A stretch of 64,000 nucleotides of DNA from Arachnomyces sp. PD_36 (Eukaryota > Ascomycota > Eurotiomycetes > Onygenales > Arachnomycetaceae). The stretch spans positions 186,001 to 250,000 of the forward strand of contig JANTQE010000015.1 in NCBI GenBank assembly GCA_032988195.1. The letters run 5' to 3'. Numbering within the stretch: position 1 is the stretch's first letter; each line of letters begins with the position of its first letter. The translations under genes were made by a program, and so were the position numbers. Below the pieces are notes generated by a model. That model was not told the DNA's origin and did no database searches. It saw only the letters and a program-made list of their open reading frames with translations. This document shows positions 52,036 through 63,582 of this stretch, one piece after another.

Positions 52036-53631
52036 ATGCCTTCCAACACAGCCTCCAATGTCCCTGCCGACATACTCCTATGCATTGCTGAGTATCTCGG
52101 ACCAAGAGACCTCAATGCTCTCAGTCAAACGAACCGTTGGTGTTATTATATTTTAAATTCCGGTTTATACCGCATTGCCGTAGCTTCTAACCATGGTGGT
52201 GAAGATTCTCAGGATGTTCTCCAGTGGGCTATAGTGGAGAGGCAGCTAACTACTGCTAAGAAGGTTATGGAAGCGGGAGCAGGAGTGATTACCCAGAGCC
52301 AGTTTCGCGCAGCTCTAGATTCAGCTTGCCAGAAGGGAGATGTGGAACTAACCAGAGCGATTCTTGAAGGGGGTGCTGATATCTCGGCAATGTACGACTT
52401 CAATGCATTGCACGATGCGGCTAGAAATGGGTTTGTGGAAATAGCTCAACTACTTGTCGACGCTGGAGCTAACATATCTCTGTTGAATATGGATGGCAAG
52501 ACGCCACTATATTGTGCGGCTGATAGTAATCACCCTGGGGTGGTCCAGGCGCTTCTTAGCTCGGAAAGCGAGATGTTATCCTGGGATAAGAAGACCGTTC
52601 CACATCGTGCTTCTGGAGAAGGCTATGAAAAAGTTATCCAGGTACTTGTCAATGGCGGTGCAGAGATGTCGGCGACCGATGATGAATATCTGACTCCGTT
52701 GGACATCGCAATCGAGAATGAGCATGTAGGAGTTGTCAAGATCATCCTAGACGGTGGCGTCAATGTCAATGAGCCGGATGAGGAGGAATGCACTGCACTC
52801 CACAGAGCCTCTGAGATTGGAAATCAGGAAATTCTCCAGCTAGTCTTGGAAGCCGGAGCCGATATATCAGCACAAGATGAGTTTGGGCTGACCGCACTAC
52901 ACGTGGCGGCAGAGAACGGGCATGCGAACCTAGTTGAAATGCTCGTCAACAATGGGGCAGATGTTTCTATCCTAGACCATGACGGAGAGTCTCCATTGCA
53001 TGTTGCGTCGGGGCAAAGTGACGAGTCGATTGTGCGCATTCTTTGCAACGCTGGAGCTAATGTGTCCCTTCCTAGGGTGAATGGATTGACACCTTTACAT
53101 GTGGCTGCTAGCGAAGGCCAAGCGACAGTAGTTGCGACTTTACTTGAGATAGGCGCGGATTTCAACGCACTAGATGAGGGGGAGTGGACACCGCTACATC
53201 ACGCTGCTGATCAGGGATATGAAAAGGTTTCTCGGCTGCTTCTCGACGCGGGGGCGGATGCTTCTCAAAGAAATGGACGCGGTCAATCGCCGATTCACCT
53301 AGCTGCAGCCGAGGGGCATATTACGGTTGTTAGGCTATTGCTGGAGCGTGGAGCTGATGTTTCTTCAGCGGATGAGGATGGACGGACGGCGCTGCACTAT
53401 GTGGTAGATGGTGGTCAGGGGGCGCTCCTCCCAAGAACGATCCCCGGTTCTTCCCGAGTTGTAGAAGATGGAGAGGGCTGTAGAGTGAAGTCTCCAGCGG
53501 ATTCTACAGGATATGAAGCAGTGACGGCGACACTTCTTGAAGCGGGCATAGATGCGACGGTAGAGGATAACGAAGGAGCTACGGCTCTTCGGATAGCTGT
53601 CCGATTGCTAAACTCAGCGCAGCCAGGTTGA
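52036..53631 (+). CDS. F-box and ankyrin-repeat protein
   Basis: Single exon, 531 residues. An F-box-like motif at about 9-45 (VPADILLCIAEYLGPRDLNALSQ) is followed by about 12 ankyrin repeats from residue 90 to 520, recognisable by repeated G-TPLHxAAxxGH and LL-GADxS patterns. Examples are LTALHVAAENGHANLVEML, LTPLHVAASEGQATVVATL and QSPIHLAAAEGHITVVRLL. The last repeat is stretched by an insertion (about 460-495). F-box proteins join SCF ubiquitin ligases through Skp1; the ankyrin array would bind the target. Such fungal genes are highly expanded and their substrates are unknown. No transmembrane or signal segment is seen. Confidence 0.85.
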   Translation: MPSNTASNVPADILLCIAEYLGPRDLNALSQTNRWCYYILNSGLYRIAVASNHGGEDSQDVLQWAIVERQLTTAKKVMEAGAGVITQSQFRAALDSACQKGDVELTRAILEGGADISAMYDFNALHDAARNGFVEIAQLLVDAGANISLLNMDGKTPLYCAADSNHPGVVQALLSSESEMLSWDKKTVPHRASGEGYEKVIQVLVNGGAEMSATDDEYLTPLDIAIENEHVGVVKIILDGGVNVNEPDEEECTALHRASEIGNQEILQLVLEAGADISAQDEFGLTALHVAAENGHANLVEMLVNNGADVSILDHDGESPLHVASGQSDESIVRILCNAGANVSLPRVNGLTPLHVAASEGQATVVATLLEIGADFNALDEGEWTPLHHAADQGYEKVSRLLLDAGADASQRNGRGQSPIHLAAAEGHITVVRLLLERGADVSSADEDGRTALHYVVDGGQGALLPRTIPGSSRVVEDGEGCRVKSPADSTGYEAVTATLLEAGIDATVEDNEGATALRIAVRLLNSAQPG

Positions 53632-54256
53632 TGGAGGCTGGCTATCCACTTGATTCACATTGGTGACTCCCTATGGCAGTAGCAAGAACCCCTTCCCCCT
53701 CCCTTTTCCGGCCGATTTGACGTATAACAAACCTCGCCATTGATCGATCAGTAGATAATGAGTCTCCGAAATTCCTTGGTGTATTGATTACCTTTGACAG
53801 CTCGATCTCTCCTAGAATCAATACCAGTCTCATCAAATGAAATAAACCCTTTAATATTTTCATAGAGGTAGCAGAGCAGTGGTGTATCATTCACATCATT
53901 CAAAAACATTCAAAAAAGCCGATATACGCAAACCGTCGAGGTCGGCGCAGAACCTCGGTTCAACGGTGGCTGTGAGCCATGGGTGAACTCGGAAGCTCCC
54001 ATGTCAGTCAACGGCGATATTCGTTCATGCGACGTTGCTCCACGGAAGCTGTGGATGGACGTTATTAGAACTAACCACACTACCTCATCTTCATCTTTCA
54101 CTAGGGGTTGGATTATATTTACATCAGAAAAGAAGAACTAACTCGAGTTGCGGAGAGATAGACGAACGATACACTAACTGACCACATGCCTACGAGGCCA
54201 CAGTTGGCCACTACATTGACATTCCATCTACAACTCACCACCCACAAACACACACC
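53632..54256. other. Intergenic between the ankyrin and MTP18 genes
   Basis: No supported gene. The right end, with CA/CT-rich DNA at 54190-54256, is the probable MTP18 leader. Confidence 0.45.
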
Positions 54257-55663
54257 ATGCTCTGGGGCCGGCGGAAGGAAGAAAATGGCGAGATAGCCTC
54301 CAAGGAGGCAGAAAAGTCGCGTCTAGAAACAGATGCCGCGACACCAACGAAACCTACCCCGTTGACGCCGGAGCTGCAGAAGCTCGTCGACGAGGAGGAT
54401 GACTTCATTGATCAGCTTTATGATGGCTCGTATGTAGTGGTCTCCTATGGTCTCTCTGTGTTTCAATGCTTCTCGCCCCTTTTTCAAATTTCGAGATTAA
54501 TATCCCACTTCGCTGTCGCTTGCCCCGCCAAATGATCTTCGATACATAGCTCTCCCCGCATACCCCAGATTCCAGCAGACATCAACCAAACAACCCCCCA
54601 ACCCCAATCCCACCAGCAGCCACACAATTCTAACAAACAATGCCTCCCCCCACAGCTCCCAAGACACAACCGAAACCCCCTACCGCTACGCCGCCTACGC
54701 GACCCGAATCCGAACCCTCATGCTCTCCGCCCACCGCTACGTAGCCTACACATCGGACATCGGCGAATCCTTCCGCCCCGTGGCCCACCCCTACATCATC
54801 CGCAGCGCGTACGGTATATCCTGGGCTTATATCCTCGGCGACGTCGCGCACGAGGGGTATAAGGCGTACCAGAGGAATAAGCATGTTCTTGCGCCGCCTA
54901 GTGAGGCTTATAGGAAGGCTGCGGGGGAAATAGGGGGAGGGGAAGGGGGGGTGGATAGGGCTGCGAGTGTGGCGATGGGGAAGGGGGAGGTTACGCTGAC
55001 GCATGCGCCGCCTGTGGCGAAGGCCGGGGTAGCGGGCGCGGAGGCGTGGGAGGCTGAAGAGGGGGGTGATTTGAAGGATTCGTTGATACCGTGGACTACG
55101 AAGAGGATTCCGCTGCGGGAGGATTATAGGACGGTCATGGCGGAGAGGGCGGTTTTTCAGGTTCTTGCTAGTATGGCATTACCTGCGTTTACGATCCATA
55201 GTGTGGTGAAGTATGCGGGGAAGGCGTTGAGGGAGCAGAAGAATACTATTATACGGACGTGGGGGCCTATCGGGGTGAGTACAAGCAAAACAAACACCGC
55301 TTTAATGATCGTTTCTAATAAAAACGGCTCCAGCTCGGCCTCTCAATTGTCCCCCTCCTCCCCTACATCTTCGACAAACCCGTCGAATCCGCCGTCGAAT
55401 ACACCTTCCAAACGGCACTGCAATCCTTCGCCGGCGAAGCGGCCGTCACACCGACAACCAGCAACGCGGCGGTAAGCAATTCGCTGCGCGCACTCCGCCA
55501 GCTTAAGCAGCAGCAGAAGATGAAGAGGGCGGAGGTGGAGAGTGGGGAGGCGGGGGTGTCGTGGGAGGAGTATAAGGCGGAGAAGAATGCGGAGAGGGAG
55601 GAGAGGAGGAGGGAGAGGGAGAGGAGGGGGAAGTTGGTGGTGGGGAAGGCGAAGGAGGAGTGA
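54257..55663 (+). CDS. mtp1: Mitochondrial fission process protein 1 (MTP18)
   Basis: Exons 54257-54429, 54656-55274 and 55334-55663 give 373 residues. The core is TPYRYAAYATRIRTLML, VAYTSDIGESFRPVAHPYIIRSAYGISWAYILGDV, HEGYKAY, SLIPWTTKRIPLREDYRTVMAERAVFQVLASMALPAFTIHSVV and LGLSIVPLLPYIFDKPVESAVE, all in the order of the MTP18 family. Three to four membrane segments are expected, in the inner mitochondrial membrane, where the family affects fission and cristae shape. Fungal-specific additions are an acidic N-terminus and a Gly/Glu-rich loop after VLAPPSEAYRKAAGE. The C-terminal tail is a charged coiled-coil-like segment (EERRREREER). Intron 1 is 226 bp, longer than most here. Confidence 0.9.
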
Positions 55664-56287
55664 ATGGATGATGTTGCGGACTCTGGGGTTTGTTTGTAAG
55701 ATATATCTCCTGTCACTTTGTTCAGTATCCCTCTCTTCTGCGTCATTCGGCCATGTCAACAAATGGCTAGCATTCATCACTTGCATCCTGTTCGGAAGTT
55801 TCGTTTCATGTACCTTACCTCTCATTTTGTTTCCTTTCCAAAAGACATATAATGCAAAACCCAATACAATAAACTCATTGTTCATGTCCAAAAAATCCAG
55901 CACCAATCAATCTCCATAGTATTAAGCAGGTACATAAAACCACCCCCTACTATATCATTCACAGATCTATAATCTCATCTATCTATCCATCTGTGGAAAA
56001 CCAAAAATTTAGCAGATAATGTATGTTTAATCAACCGCCGTAAAGTACTGAAGAAGAAAGATTCCAGGAACGCCGTGTAAATCCATTCGCTCGTATCGAA
56101 AAATTGAAAGCATCCGGGGAGGAAGAAAATAGGTACGCTATTAGGTCGAAGAGTATGGTGCAGGTACACGGTGTATAGGTATGTCGTGGTGAGCGAATAT
56201 TAACAGACAGCAAGTCGTAAATCGTAAACGATGACGGTGGGGGGCGGCGTGGTAAGGTGTCGATAGGCATGAGCGGATTGCAGCGCA
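55664..56287. other. Convergent intergenic
   Basis: AT-rich in part (55860-56000), bounded by the ends of MTP18 (+) and the 56288 gene (-). Polyadenylation-type sequence is expected, and no gene is seen. Confidence 0.45.
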
Positions 56288-57353
56288 CTACAACACGTTA
56301 TACTCTCTCTGTCCCTCCCCCTCCTCCAACCCCTTCATCATAGCAGTCCGTAACCTCACATTCACCACACCTCCCACCCCATACGCCGGCACAATCCTCC
56401 CAATCCTCGCAAAACAACTAACCACCCAATCCCTCCTAATCCGTCCCCACCTGTCCTGCCACTTCAGTCCACCGGGGGGCTGCCTATTATACAGATCGAG
56501 TCCAAGTAAATGCATAGGCGTGCTTACAGTCTGGACGAGGGCTGGACAAGCGAATTGAGCCATGGCGTATTTCATGGAATAAGTGGAAGCGATGGAGTCT
56601 GGGATTGAGGGAGCAATGAGGACGGGGATGTTGAAGGAGGCGAAGATTGTAAGGCTGTCGCGGAGGCAGAAGAGGGCGTAGGATTTTTTGGGGATGGTAG
56701 GGACGGAGGAGGAGATGGCTTTTGCGGCGGAGTTGGCGATGTTGGATGCGTTTGGTTGTGACTGTGGTTGTGGGGTGTGTTGTGCTCCGAAGATGCGTGC
56801 GAAGCGACTGTCCTTGTACACGCAGAGGGACATGTTTACAGCGGAGGTGGCGATGAATTTCGCAGGACCGGCGGAGACGTCGGAGAAGGATTTATCTTTT
56901 AGAGTGGAGGTGGTGGTATCGATGAGGTTTGCGGTGAGGTATGTGGAGGAGTAGAGCATGTAGATGAGGAGGAAGGGGGTTGAGCGGAAGAAGACATGGG
57001 GACGGGTGACGAGGGTTGTGAGGGAGGAGGTGAGACTTTTTCGGATGGGGAGGCCTTTTGCAGCTTTTTCTATGATTGCGCTGGGATGCGTTAGTGGTGG
57101 ATGTTGGGTGAGGAAGGGTAGTTAGAGCATACCGATCTATGCAGGTGATAATAGGGCATATCAACGCCGCTGCACTGGCAGCACTGGCAGCATCCGTGGC
57201 TAACCGGAAACCGAGACTCTTTGTATTCCACGCTGCCGTCGACGAGCCAAGATGTGGTTGTGATAGTGCCAGTGAGGACTGAACTGTTGATCCGAGGGAA
57301 CCTCTATTCTCCGATCCCATTGTTTTAGATGTATGCTCATCGGTGGAACTCAT
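56288..57353 (-). CDS. Conserved fungal protein, probably mitochondrial membrane; function unknown
   Basis: Minus-strand exons 57353-57133 and 57080-56288 give 337 residues; the 52 bp intron (GTATGC, phase 2) keeps phase. It has several moderately hydrophobic stretches (ATDAASAASAAALICPIITC; FLLIYMLYSSTYLTANL; LTIFASFNIPVLIAPS; ACPALVQTVSTPMHLLGLDL). The arrangement resembles fungal inner-mitochondrial or carrier-like membrane proteins, but no carrier signature (PxDxxK/R) is present, so it is not a mitochondrial carrier. Adjacent MTP18 and cystathionine beta-lyase are housekeeping genes. I recognise the general type (conserved, unannotated in filamentous fungi) but no function. Confidence 0.75.
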
Positions 57354-57942
57354 CGTCGCCGTCTTTCTATCAGATGGAGAAGTGAGAGCAGGGTATCGTC
57401 ATGAACTCCAAGCATGGAACGAGTGTGATTAAAGAGAAGGTGCAAAGATAAACCAATCAATCTATTAAATAGAGAAGAATAAGAGAATAAGAGAAGACAA
57501 ACAATCACAAAGACAATAGAATAAAAAGAATTAACACAATACACGAGTCTTCACTGTTCAGAGTCTTCACCTTCAAGTCTTTCGGGCTGAACTTGAAGAA
57601 CAAAAAAAGTTGGAGAAAGATAAAGCAAGGAAACCGTCAGCCAATCAGAGAGTCTGGACCGGGAAGCAGGGGTACTCATTCGGTAACTTAGCCGATACCG
57701 GGCCGTTGTTTCTCCACCCGATGGAGCTAGTCTACTTTGGGATAGTTGGAGTCACGGGAGTCACGCAACACCGAAGTCGGAGGGAGAAGAAGTAGAGATA
57801 GTGAGAGTGAGGACAGTGAGGTAGAAGAGATGAAGAGATGAGGAGATGAAGATGTTTGTATAGTCCAAGGTATTCATCTACGTAGATCATAAGTGTTCCT
57901 GTTCATAACGCCATTCACCATTAAATAAGAGAGAGAGTCTTC
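57354..57942. other. Intergenic, tandem minus-strand genes
   Basis: It contains the 3' end of the cystathionine beta-lyase gene and the promoter of the 57353 gene. A/G-rich on the plus strand between 57400 and 57620. No gene is seen. Confidence 0.45.
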
Positions 57943-59410
57943 TCATGATGTTCCTTCGGCCTGTGTCTGTCCCACCGCCTGGAAATCATCCAGTGACACA
58001 TTGACAGCACCAGCTTGGACGAGCTATTCGTAGTTAGCACAATTCACCACAAAAGAACAGATTCAACTCACCGCCCTCCTCAAATCATCAATCAGATCAT
58101 CCGCATCCTCAATGCCGACGCACAACCGGATAATGTCCTCCGGCATCGACCTCTCTTCCCGGGTCTTGGCATCGATACTCGCATGGCTCATCCGGCACGG
58201 CATACTGATCAGACTGTTCACACACCCGAAACTCACACTGATCGCCCACAACTTCGCGCTCTCCACAATCCGCTCGCTCACATCCACATCCCCTGTCTCA
58301 AACGACAGCACCGCTCCCGACCCCCGCGCCATCGAGTGGTGCAGCTCGTACTGCGGGTGCGATCGCAGCCCCGGGTACCGTACCCGGAACCCGTGCGCCT
58401 CCAGGAACTCCGCGATCCGCTGCGCGTTCTCCTGCTGCTGCTCCATCCGCACCTTCAGCGTCTTCACCCCGCGTAGAAGTAACCATGAATCAAACGGTGA
58501 CAGCCCACAACCTGACGCATTAATAGGAAAGTACAACCTCTCCCCCAGCGCGGCATCATTCACAGCAATCACCCCCGCCATCAGATCGTGATGCCCAGAT
58601 AAATACTTCGTCCCACTCTCGTAGACAATATCCGCCCCGAGATCCAGCGGGTTCAACAGCAACGGCGAAAGCATCGTATTATCCACCGAAACAAGCGCCT
58701 TCGGATTCGCCTCATGCGTCAACCCCGCAATCGTCTTAATATCCACAATCTTAATCAACGGATTCGTCGGCGTCTCCAGCAACACAATCGCCGTCTTCGG
58801 CCCCAGCACCTCCTTCACCTTCTCCGGATTCGTAGTATCAACATGGTGCACCACAATCCCCCCGTTCGTACTCAGATACTTCAAAAGACGGTGAGATCCC
58901 CCGTACAGATCGTCTCCCGTGATGACTTCGTCTCCGGGCCGGAGGAGACGCGTGATGACGTCTAGCGCGGCCATCCCCGAGGACACCACGAGCGCGCGCT
59001 GGGCGGACATGATTTTCGCAAGGTGCCGTTCAAGGTGTGTGCGTGTCGGGTTGCCCGAGCGGGTGTAGTCATATTCGCCGCCTCCGCCGCCGGAGCTCTG
59101 TTTGAATGTTGCACTCTGGTACATACAAAAACAGACTGTCAGTTCCTCCGGACCAATTGAGTTAAAACCCTTCGAAAGAGATACACACCTGATAAATCGG
59201 CACACTACTAGCCCTATACTGATCATTCCCCTCGGTAAACACCAACTCTGTGGCAAGCGCATACCGTCTGTCCGTGCGCGGGCTCGACGGAGCTGGCGAC
59301 GGGGGGAGATTGTGTCCTTCGAGGTCTACATGGGCGAATGCCTTGCGTAGTACACTGCCCGACTTTTCTGTTCCTGAGTTTCCGGGGTTGGTGGGTGTGG
59401 ACTCCGACAT
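57943..59410 (-). CDS. str3: Cystathionine beta-lyase
   Basis: Minus-strand exons 59410-59189, 59115-58072 and 58023-57943 give 448 residues; introns of 73 and 48 bp are phase 0. The start at 59410 gives MSESTPTNPGNS; the frame further upstream reads low-complexity leader. This is a Cys/Met-metabolism PLP enzyme: SATFKQ, YDYTRSGNPTRTHLE, ALVVSSGMAALDVI, DDLYGGSHRLL, LLETPTNPLI, SVDNTMLSP and the PLP lysine (Lys244) in YESGTKYLSGHHD. SCGLS-type NASGCGLSPFDSWLLLRGVKTL favours beta-lyase over cystathionine gamma-synthase. The third exon supplies the usual C-terminus with LVQAGAVNVSLDDFQ. It cleaves cystathionine to homocysteine, pyruvate and ammonia in methionine synthesis. Length is typical. 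Confidence 0.92.
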
Positions 59411-60064
59411 CGCGATCGATGTATGTATGACTCCGATGAACGAAAAATAGACCGAAGTAAGTGAAAAAAACGTGAGGAAAGTGAGTGACCTGAAGGAATG
59501 GAAAGAATATACTAAGTAGAGAAGCTTGTGAGATTTCAAAAGAGAAAAAAAGAAAGAAAAATGCAAAGATGACTTGAAAGATGCAGAGATGGTGGAAGAA
59601 GTCGAGAAGTTCGTTCAATCTGTCGGAGAAAGAGAAGTTGGTGAGTATAAATTTCGTGGGGCTAATCGATTGCGTTTGCAGGGGAGATTCGTCATAGCTG
59701 GGGATAAGACGGTAAACACCTGAGAAGTCAAGGACAAGGAACGATGGAAGAAAAGGGGATTATATTGAGATATATTAACTGATATACAGTAATTGCAGGG
59801 CGTAATTGTATCTTTGTTCGCATTGTCGTTACTTGGTGGTCTTTATTACTACTGTGCTTGCGAATATCTCGCCCAGGTTGATAAGAACCGAACCGATATT
59901 ATTGATAGAGGAGAAATCTCGTAAATCTTGACTATTATACGTCCCAAACCCCTAACATGCAAAGGAAAAACGCCCGTTCTACTGCACATATATATATCAC
60001 ATTTAACCCATGTTTCCGGAAATATCCAACGAAAGGAAATCATTTCTCAACGCACGTCGCGCCA
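59411..60064. other. Intergenic: lyase promoter and msp1 3'UTR
   Basis: AT-rich and A/G-rich with poly-A tracts (59530-59560 on plus), without a supported gene. A possible divergent leader was looked for but no plus-strand gene starts here. Confidence 0.45.
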
Positions 60065-61370
60065 CTACTCGACCGCCTCGACAGGCAGGGAGCGTTGTGC
60101 ATCATCTGAGCCATCCTCAGACTCCGTAGCCCAATCCTTCTCAGTCGCACTCTTGCTGGATGTAGCCTGCAGAATATTCTCCCTTGAAGCCTTCACCCCG
60201 CCAGCCTGGACGAAGAAGTCTTCCGTGCGCAGACCACGAACTTCACGAGGATCAACGGCTTCCATCTTTGCATTCGCCTCGCGTTTCTTCCGGAACATCT
60301 CGCGGACAGGAACCATCGCTGCGTCACGACATGCTTCTTTGATATCACTCCCTGACATCCCAGCCATAACCTTGACCAGATACTCCAGATCAAAATTCTC
60401 ACGATCAACTTTCGTATCCTTCAACACGAGCCCCAAGATTCGTAACCGCTGCGGCGCCGGTGGCAGCGTAACAGGAAACTTCTTCGGCATCCTCCTCAAA
60501 ATCGCATCATCAATATCCTGCACCCTATTTGTCGCCCCCAGCACCATAACCCGCTGCGGTTCCCCCAGCGTATTCGCAGACGTAAGGCCGTCCCAATGCG
60601 TCATGAACTCCGCCTTGACCATCCCGCTAGCCTCGTGCTCGCCACTCCTCCGCGTCCCGAGAACGGCGTCAATCTCGTCGATGAAGACGATACTCGGTTG
60701 GAGTTTCCGTGCGAGTGAGAAGACGGCGTTGACAAGTTTGTTCGAATCACCGTACCATTTCTCCGTTAGGGTCGAGATGTGGAGGTTGATGAAGCATGCG
60801 CCGCTCTCGTGAGCTAAGGCTTTAGCAAGCATAGTCTTCCCGCATCCAGGCGGTCCGTAGAGTAATACCCCCGATGGAGCGGAGAGAAGCGATGACGTAG
60901 ACGAGTAGAGATGAGGCATGGTAAGTGGGTAAATAACCGACTCCCTAAGTTCCTCAATGATATCATCCAACCCCCCAATATCTTCGAACGACACTGGGAT
61001 ATCCTCCGGAGCCACCACATCCATGGCGATAGCTTGTTCGTACTGCGTCAGGACGAGGTCCTCCTTCCGTTGTTTTCGGGGATTCTTCTTCCTGCCGCTT
61101 GGTGATTCATCGTCTGAGTCGGCCGGTCCGTCGAGTCTTCTGAGTATGGCTGCCGACTTCTTCCGTGCTTCTTCTTTCTTCTGGCTTTCGGGGTCGAAGT
61201 CGAGTCTTGAGAGGAGGTAGCGGACGAGGAAGTATGCGGAGGCCGACTGAATGTATCCATATTAGCTTCTTCACCACCTAAACCTACGCTTCATTAGAAC
61301 TACTTACGGTTCCGGCAACCATTATGAACTCTTGCAGGAAGTTCTGCCACCGCCGGCCGCCGGACGCCAT
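60065..61370 (-). CDS. msp1: Msp1/ATAD1 outer mitochondrial membrane AAA-ATPase
   Basis: Minus-strand exons 61370-61308 and 61246-60065 give 414 residues; the intron is 61 bp, phase 0. The N-terminus (MASGGRRWQNFLQEFIMVAGT then SASAYFLVRYLLSRLDFDP) gives one membrane helix across the splice junction. A charged linker leads to the AAA domain: VSFEDIGGLDDIIEELRESVIYP, Walker A GPPGCGKT (152-159), pore loop KWYGDSNKLV, Walker B SIVFIDEIDAV (Asp211, Glu212), ATNRVQDIDDAILRR with the arginine finger region and GMSGSDIKEACRDAA. Msp1 extracts mislocalised tail-anchored proteins from the outer mitochondrial and peroxisomal membranes. The C-terminal 60 residues are Ser/Asp/Glu-rich and fungal-specific. 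A long open frame in the opposite strand is a shadow. Confidence 0.94.
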
Positions 61371-61882
61371 GGCGAGGGTGAGGAGGGGGTATTGAAAGGT
61401 GCGAGACGGAGGAGATCAAGAGGAGTGGTCTATAGGTAAGCACCGTCGGTGATACGCGCAGGAGAATTGTATCTATCCTTTGAAAGAATTCTGAACTTGA
61501 TCTCACGTTGTTTTGTCGAGTGTTTCTTCTGTCGCGATGCAAGAACAACACTTTCTGCAGGGGTGTGGGTAGAATAACGTATCTGAAATACATAATTACG
61601 GGGCAAAATGCACCTAATATCGTTGATTTTGCCGTCAGTATGCGTATTTTAATTACATTATAAGCTGATCATGACACGTGATGACATGTGACAAACCTTG
61701 GCGTTAAAGTCTTGGCGGAACCTTTCAAGCGCGTCGTTGTTTATCTTGATGAGAAGAAAGCGGAAGAGAAAGATAAAGTGATTTAACAGCTACAAACCAT
61801 TTATTCTTGGAGTGTAGAGGACTAGACACCATAGCAATGCTTGATAGAAGAGACCTCTAATTTTCAGCAACCCTCACCCGCA
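61371..61882. promoter_or_regulatory. Divergent promoter of msp1 and csm1
   Basis: 512 bp between two divergent ATGs. It contains CACGTGA near 61676-61682 and a second, near-match ACATGTGAC about 10 bp further (61684-61692). No TATA box is evident, as expected for housekeeping genes. Confidence 0.5.
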
Positions 61883-63582
61883 ATGCCTCCAAAGCGCAAA
61901 GCTGTAGCACAGCTCTCCGGACTGATCGATTCCGACGGCGAAGATGATATCCAGATGAGTGGGGAGGATGCGCATGCCGCGGAACCTGAAGAGGGTCCTC
62001 CCGCAAAGAAAGCTAAGGGGAGACCCAAGGCTGCTGCTTCTACTGCTCCAAAGAAGCCCGCGCGACGGAAACCGCGAACTACAGTGACAGCTCCGACGAG
62101 ACGGACGGCTGCAAAGAGGAAGCCACCTGTGAAGCAGGTCGTTGAAGAGACGCAGGCCGATGAGGAAGAGGAGGAAGGCAGTGAACATGGAGACATAAAT
62201 GGGACAGGCATCCCCGAAACCCAACACGAACAGGAAGAACAAGACAATATCTCCCCCGACGAGCTCGATTCCCCGAAAAACGTCCAGGAACCGAGCCCCG
62301 CAAAACCGCAACCGAAGAAAACAAGAGGCCGCGCAGCGAAGAAGGTCACGGTAGTTGATGGGTTTGAATACACGCCTACGGGGACAAGGCAGATTAAACC
62401 GGAGGAGATGCAAAAAGCGGAAGGGGCAGCAAAGAGGACTGGAGCTAGGGGGCGTAAACCTACGGCCAAGGTACAGATTCAAGAAGCTCCACCGCCTGAG
62501 GAAGAGCAGGTATCCGAGGTCGAGGAGACGACGTTTCCCGATGAAGAGGAACAGGCCGAACAAGAGCTTCCTCCTTCACCATCTAAGCAACGGATCAACG
62601 GCCATGTCGGGGCTAGACCACAATCAGCTCGGAGGCAAAGAGTTGGAGGCCCGTCAGATAATGAACCGACGGGTGGCGAGCCCGCTCTGAGGCGGAAACT
62701 GGGTGAGATGACCAAAAAATATGAGACGCTCGACGCCAAGTATCGAAATCTCCGGGAAGTCGGCGTAGTTGAGGCGAATGCAAACTTCGAGAAGTTGCGG
62801 AAGCAGTGCGATGCTACTACTGCCGGTGGGTTTCCCGTATCCTAAGTCAAGGGATAGTAACTGACCTTTGAAGCCTCGGATGAACTTATTGCGTCTCTGA
62901 AGAAGGAATTAGCAGCACAGTCGGCTATTGCACAGAAGTCACGCACTATCCAACGACAGCTGCAGGAACGTGATAGCGAGATCAGCAAGCTAAAATCAAA
63001 AATTAACGATGGTAGCTCTGGGTTGGCAGCCGCTCAGAACGAGGTCAAAACCCTCCAAGCTAAACTTGCGGCATCCCGAACGGCTGCCACTGAGAGTGCT
63101 GCAACGTCGAAGAGCACCGTGGGCGCTGCGAAAACCGGCATCAATGCTCGTAATGGTGCGGGTAATAATGCAGAGACTGCACACGCGGCGCAGGTTGCGC
63201 AATTGAAGGAAGACCTTTACAGCGATCTGACGGGCTTGATAATTCGAGATGTGAAGAAGAGGGAATCCGATCATCTGTACGACTGCATACAAACGGGTAT
63301 GAATGGAAGTAAGTTTAACCCTACCGTACTTTTCTAGTCACAGCTACTAACCTCTGTAAAGCGTTACATTTCAAGCTAGCCGTCGCCGAGGAAGGAGTCA
63401 GCGAGAGCTTCGAATCCGCTGAATTCCATTATATGCCACTTCTCGACTCAAATCGGGACAAAGACTTGATTGAGGTACTTCCGGATTATCTGACGGTAGA
63501 CATTACCTTTTCGCGGCAGCAATCCGCGAAGTTTTATAGCAGGATCACTGATACACTAACCAAACGACGGCCTGAGGATTGA
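61883..63582 (+). CDS. csm1: Monopolin-complex subunit Csm1/Pcs1
   Basis: Exons 61883-62825, 62874-63308 and 63362-63582 give 532 residues. ATG 61883 (context CGCAATGCC) is preferred over 61841. The N-terminal half is a disordered, basic/acidic region with AT-hook-like GRP and RGR motifs (KGRPKAAAS, RKPRTT, KKTRGRAAKK). Residues about 290-440 form a coiled coil (RRKLGEMTKKYETLDAKYRNLREVG; ELIASLKKELAAQS; QLQERDSEISKLKSKI). The C-terminus, TLHFKLAVAEEGVSESFE, EFHYMPLLD, LPDYLTVDITFSRQQSAKFYSRI, is the globular Csm1 domain. Csm1/Pcs1 works at kinetochores and in rDNA, holding microtubule attachment sites together in fission yeast. It shares a divergent promoter with msp1. Confidence 0.87.

Noticed and set aside
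61864..62563. Two long minus-strand frames opposite csm1
   Set aside because: Low-complexity Ser/Phe/Leu translations arising from the charged, repetitive sense sequence.
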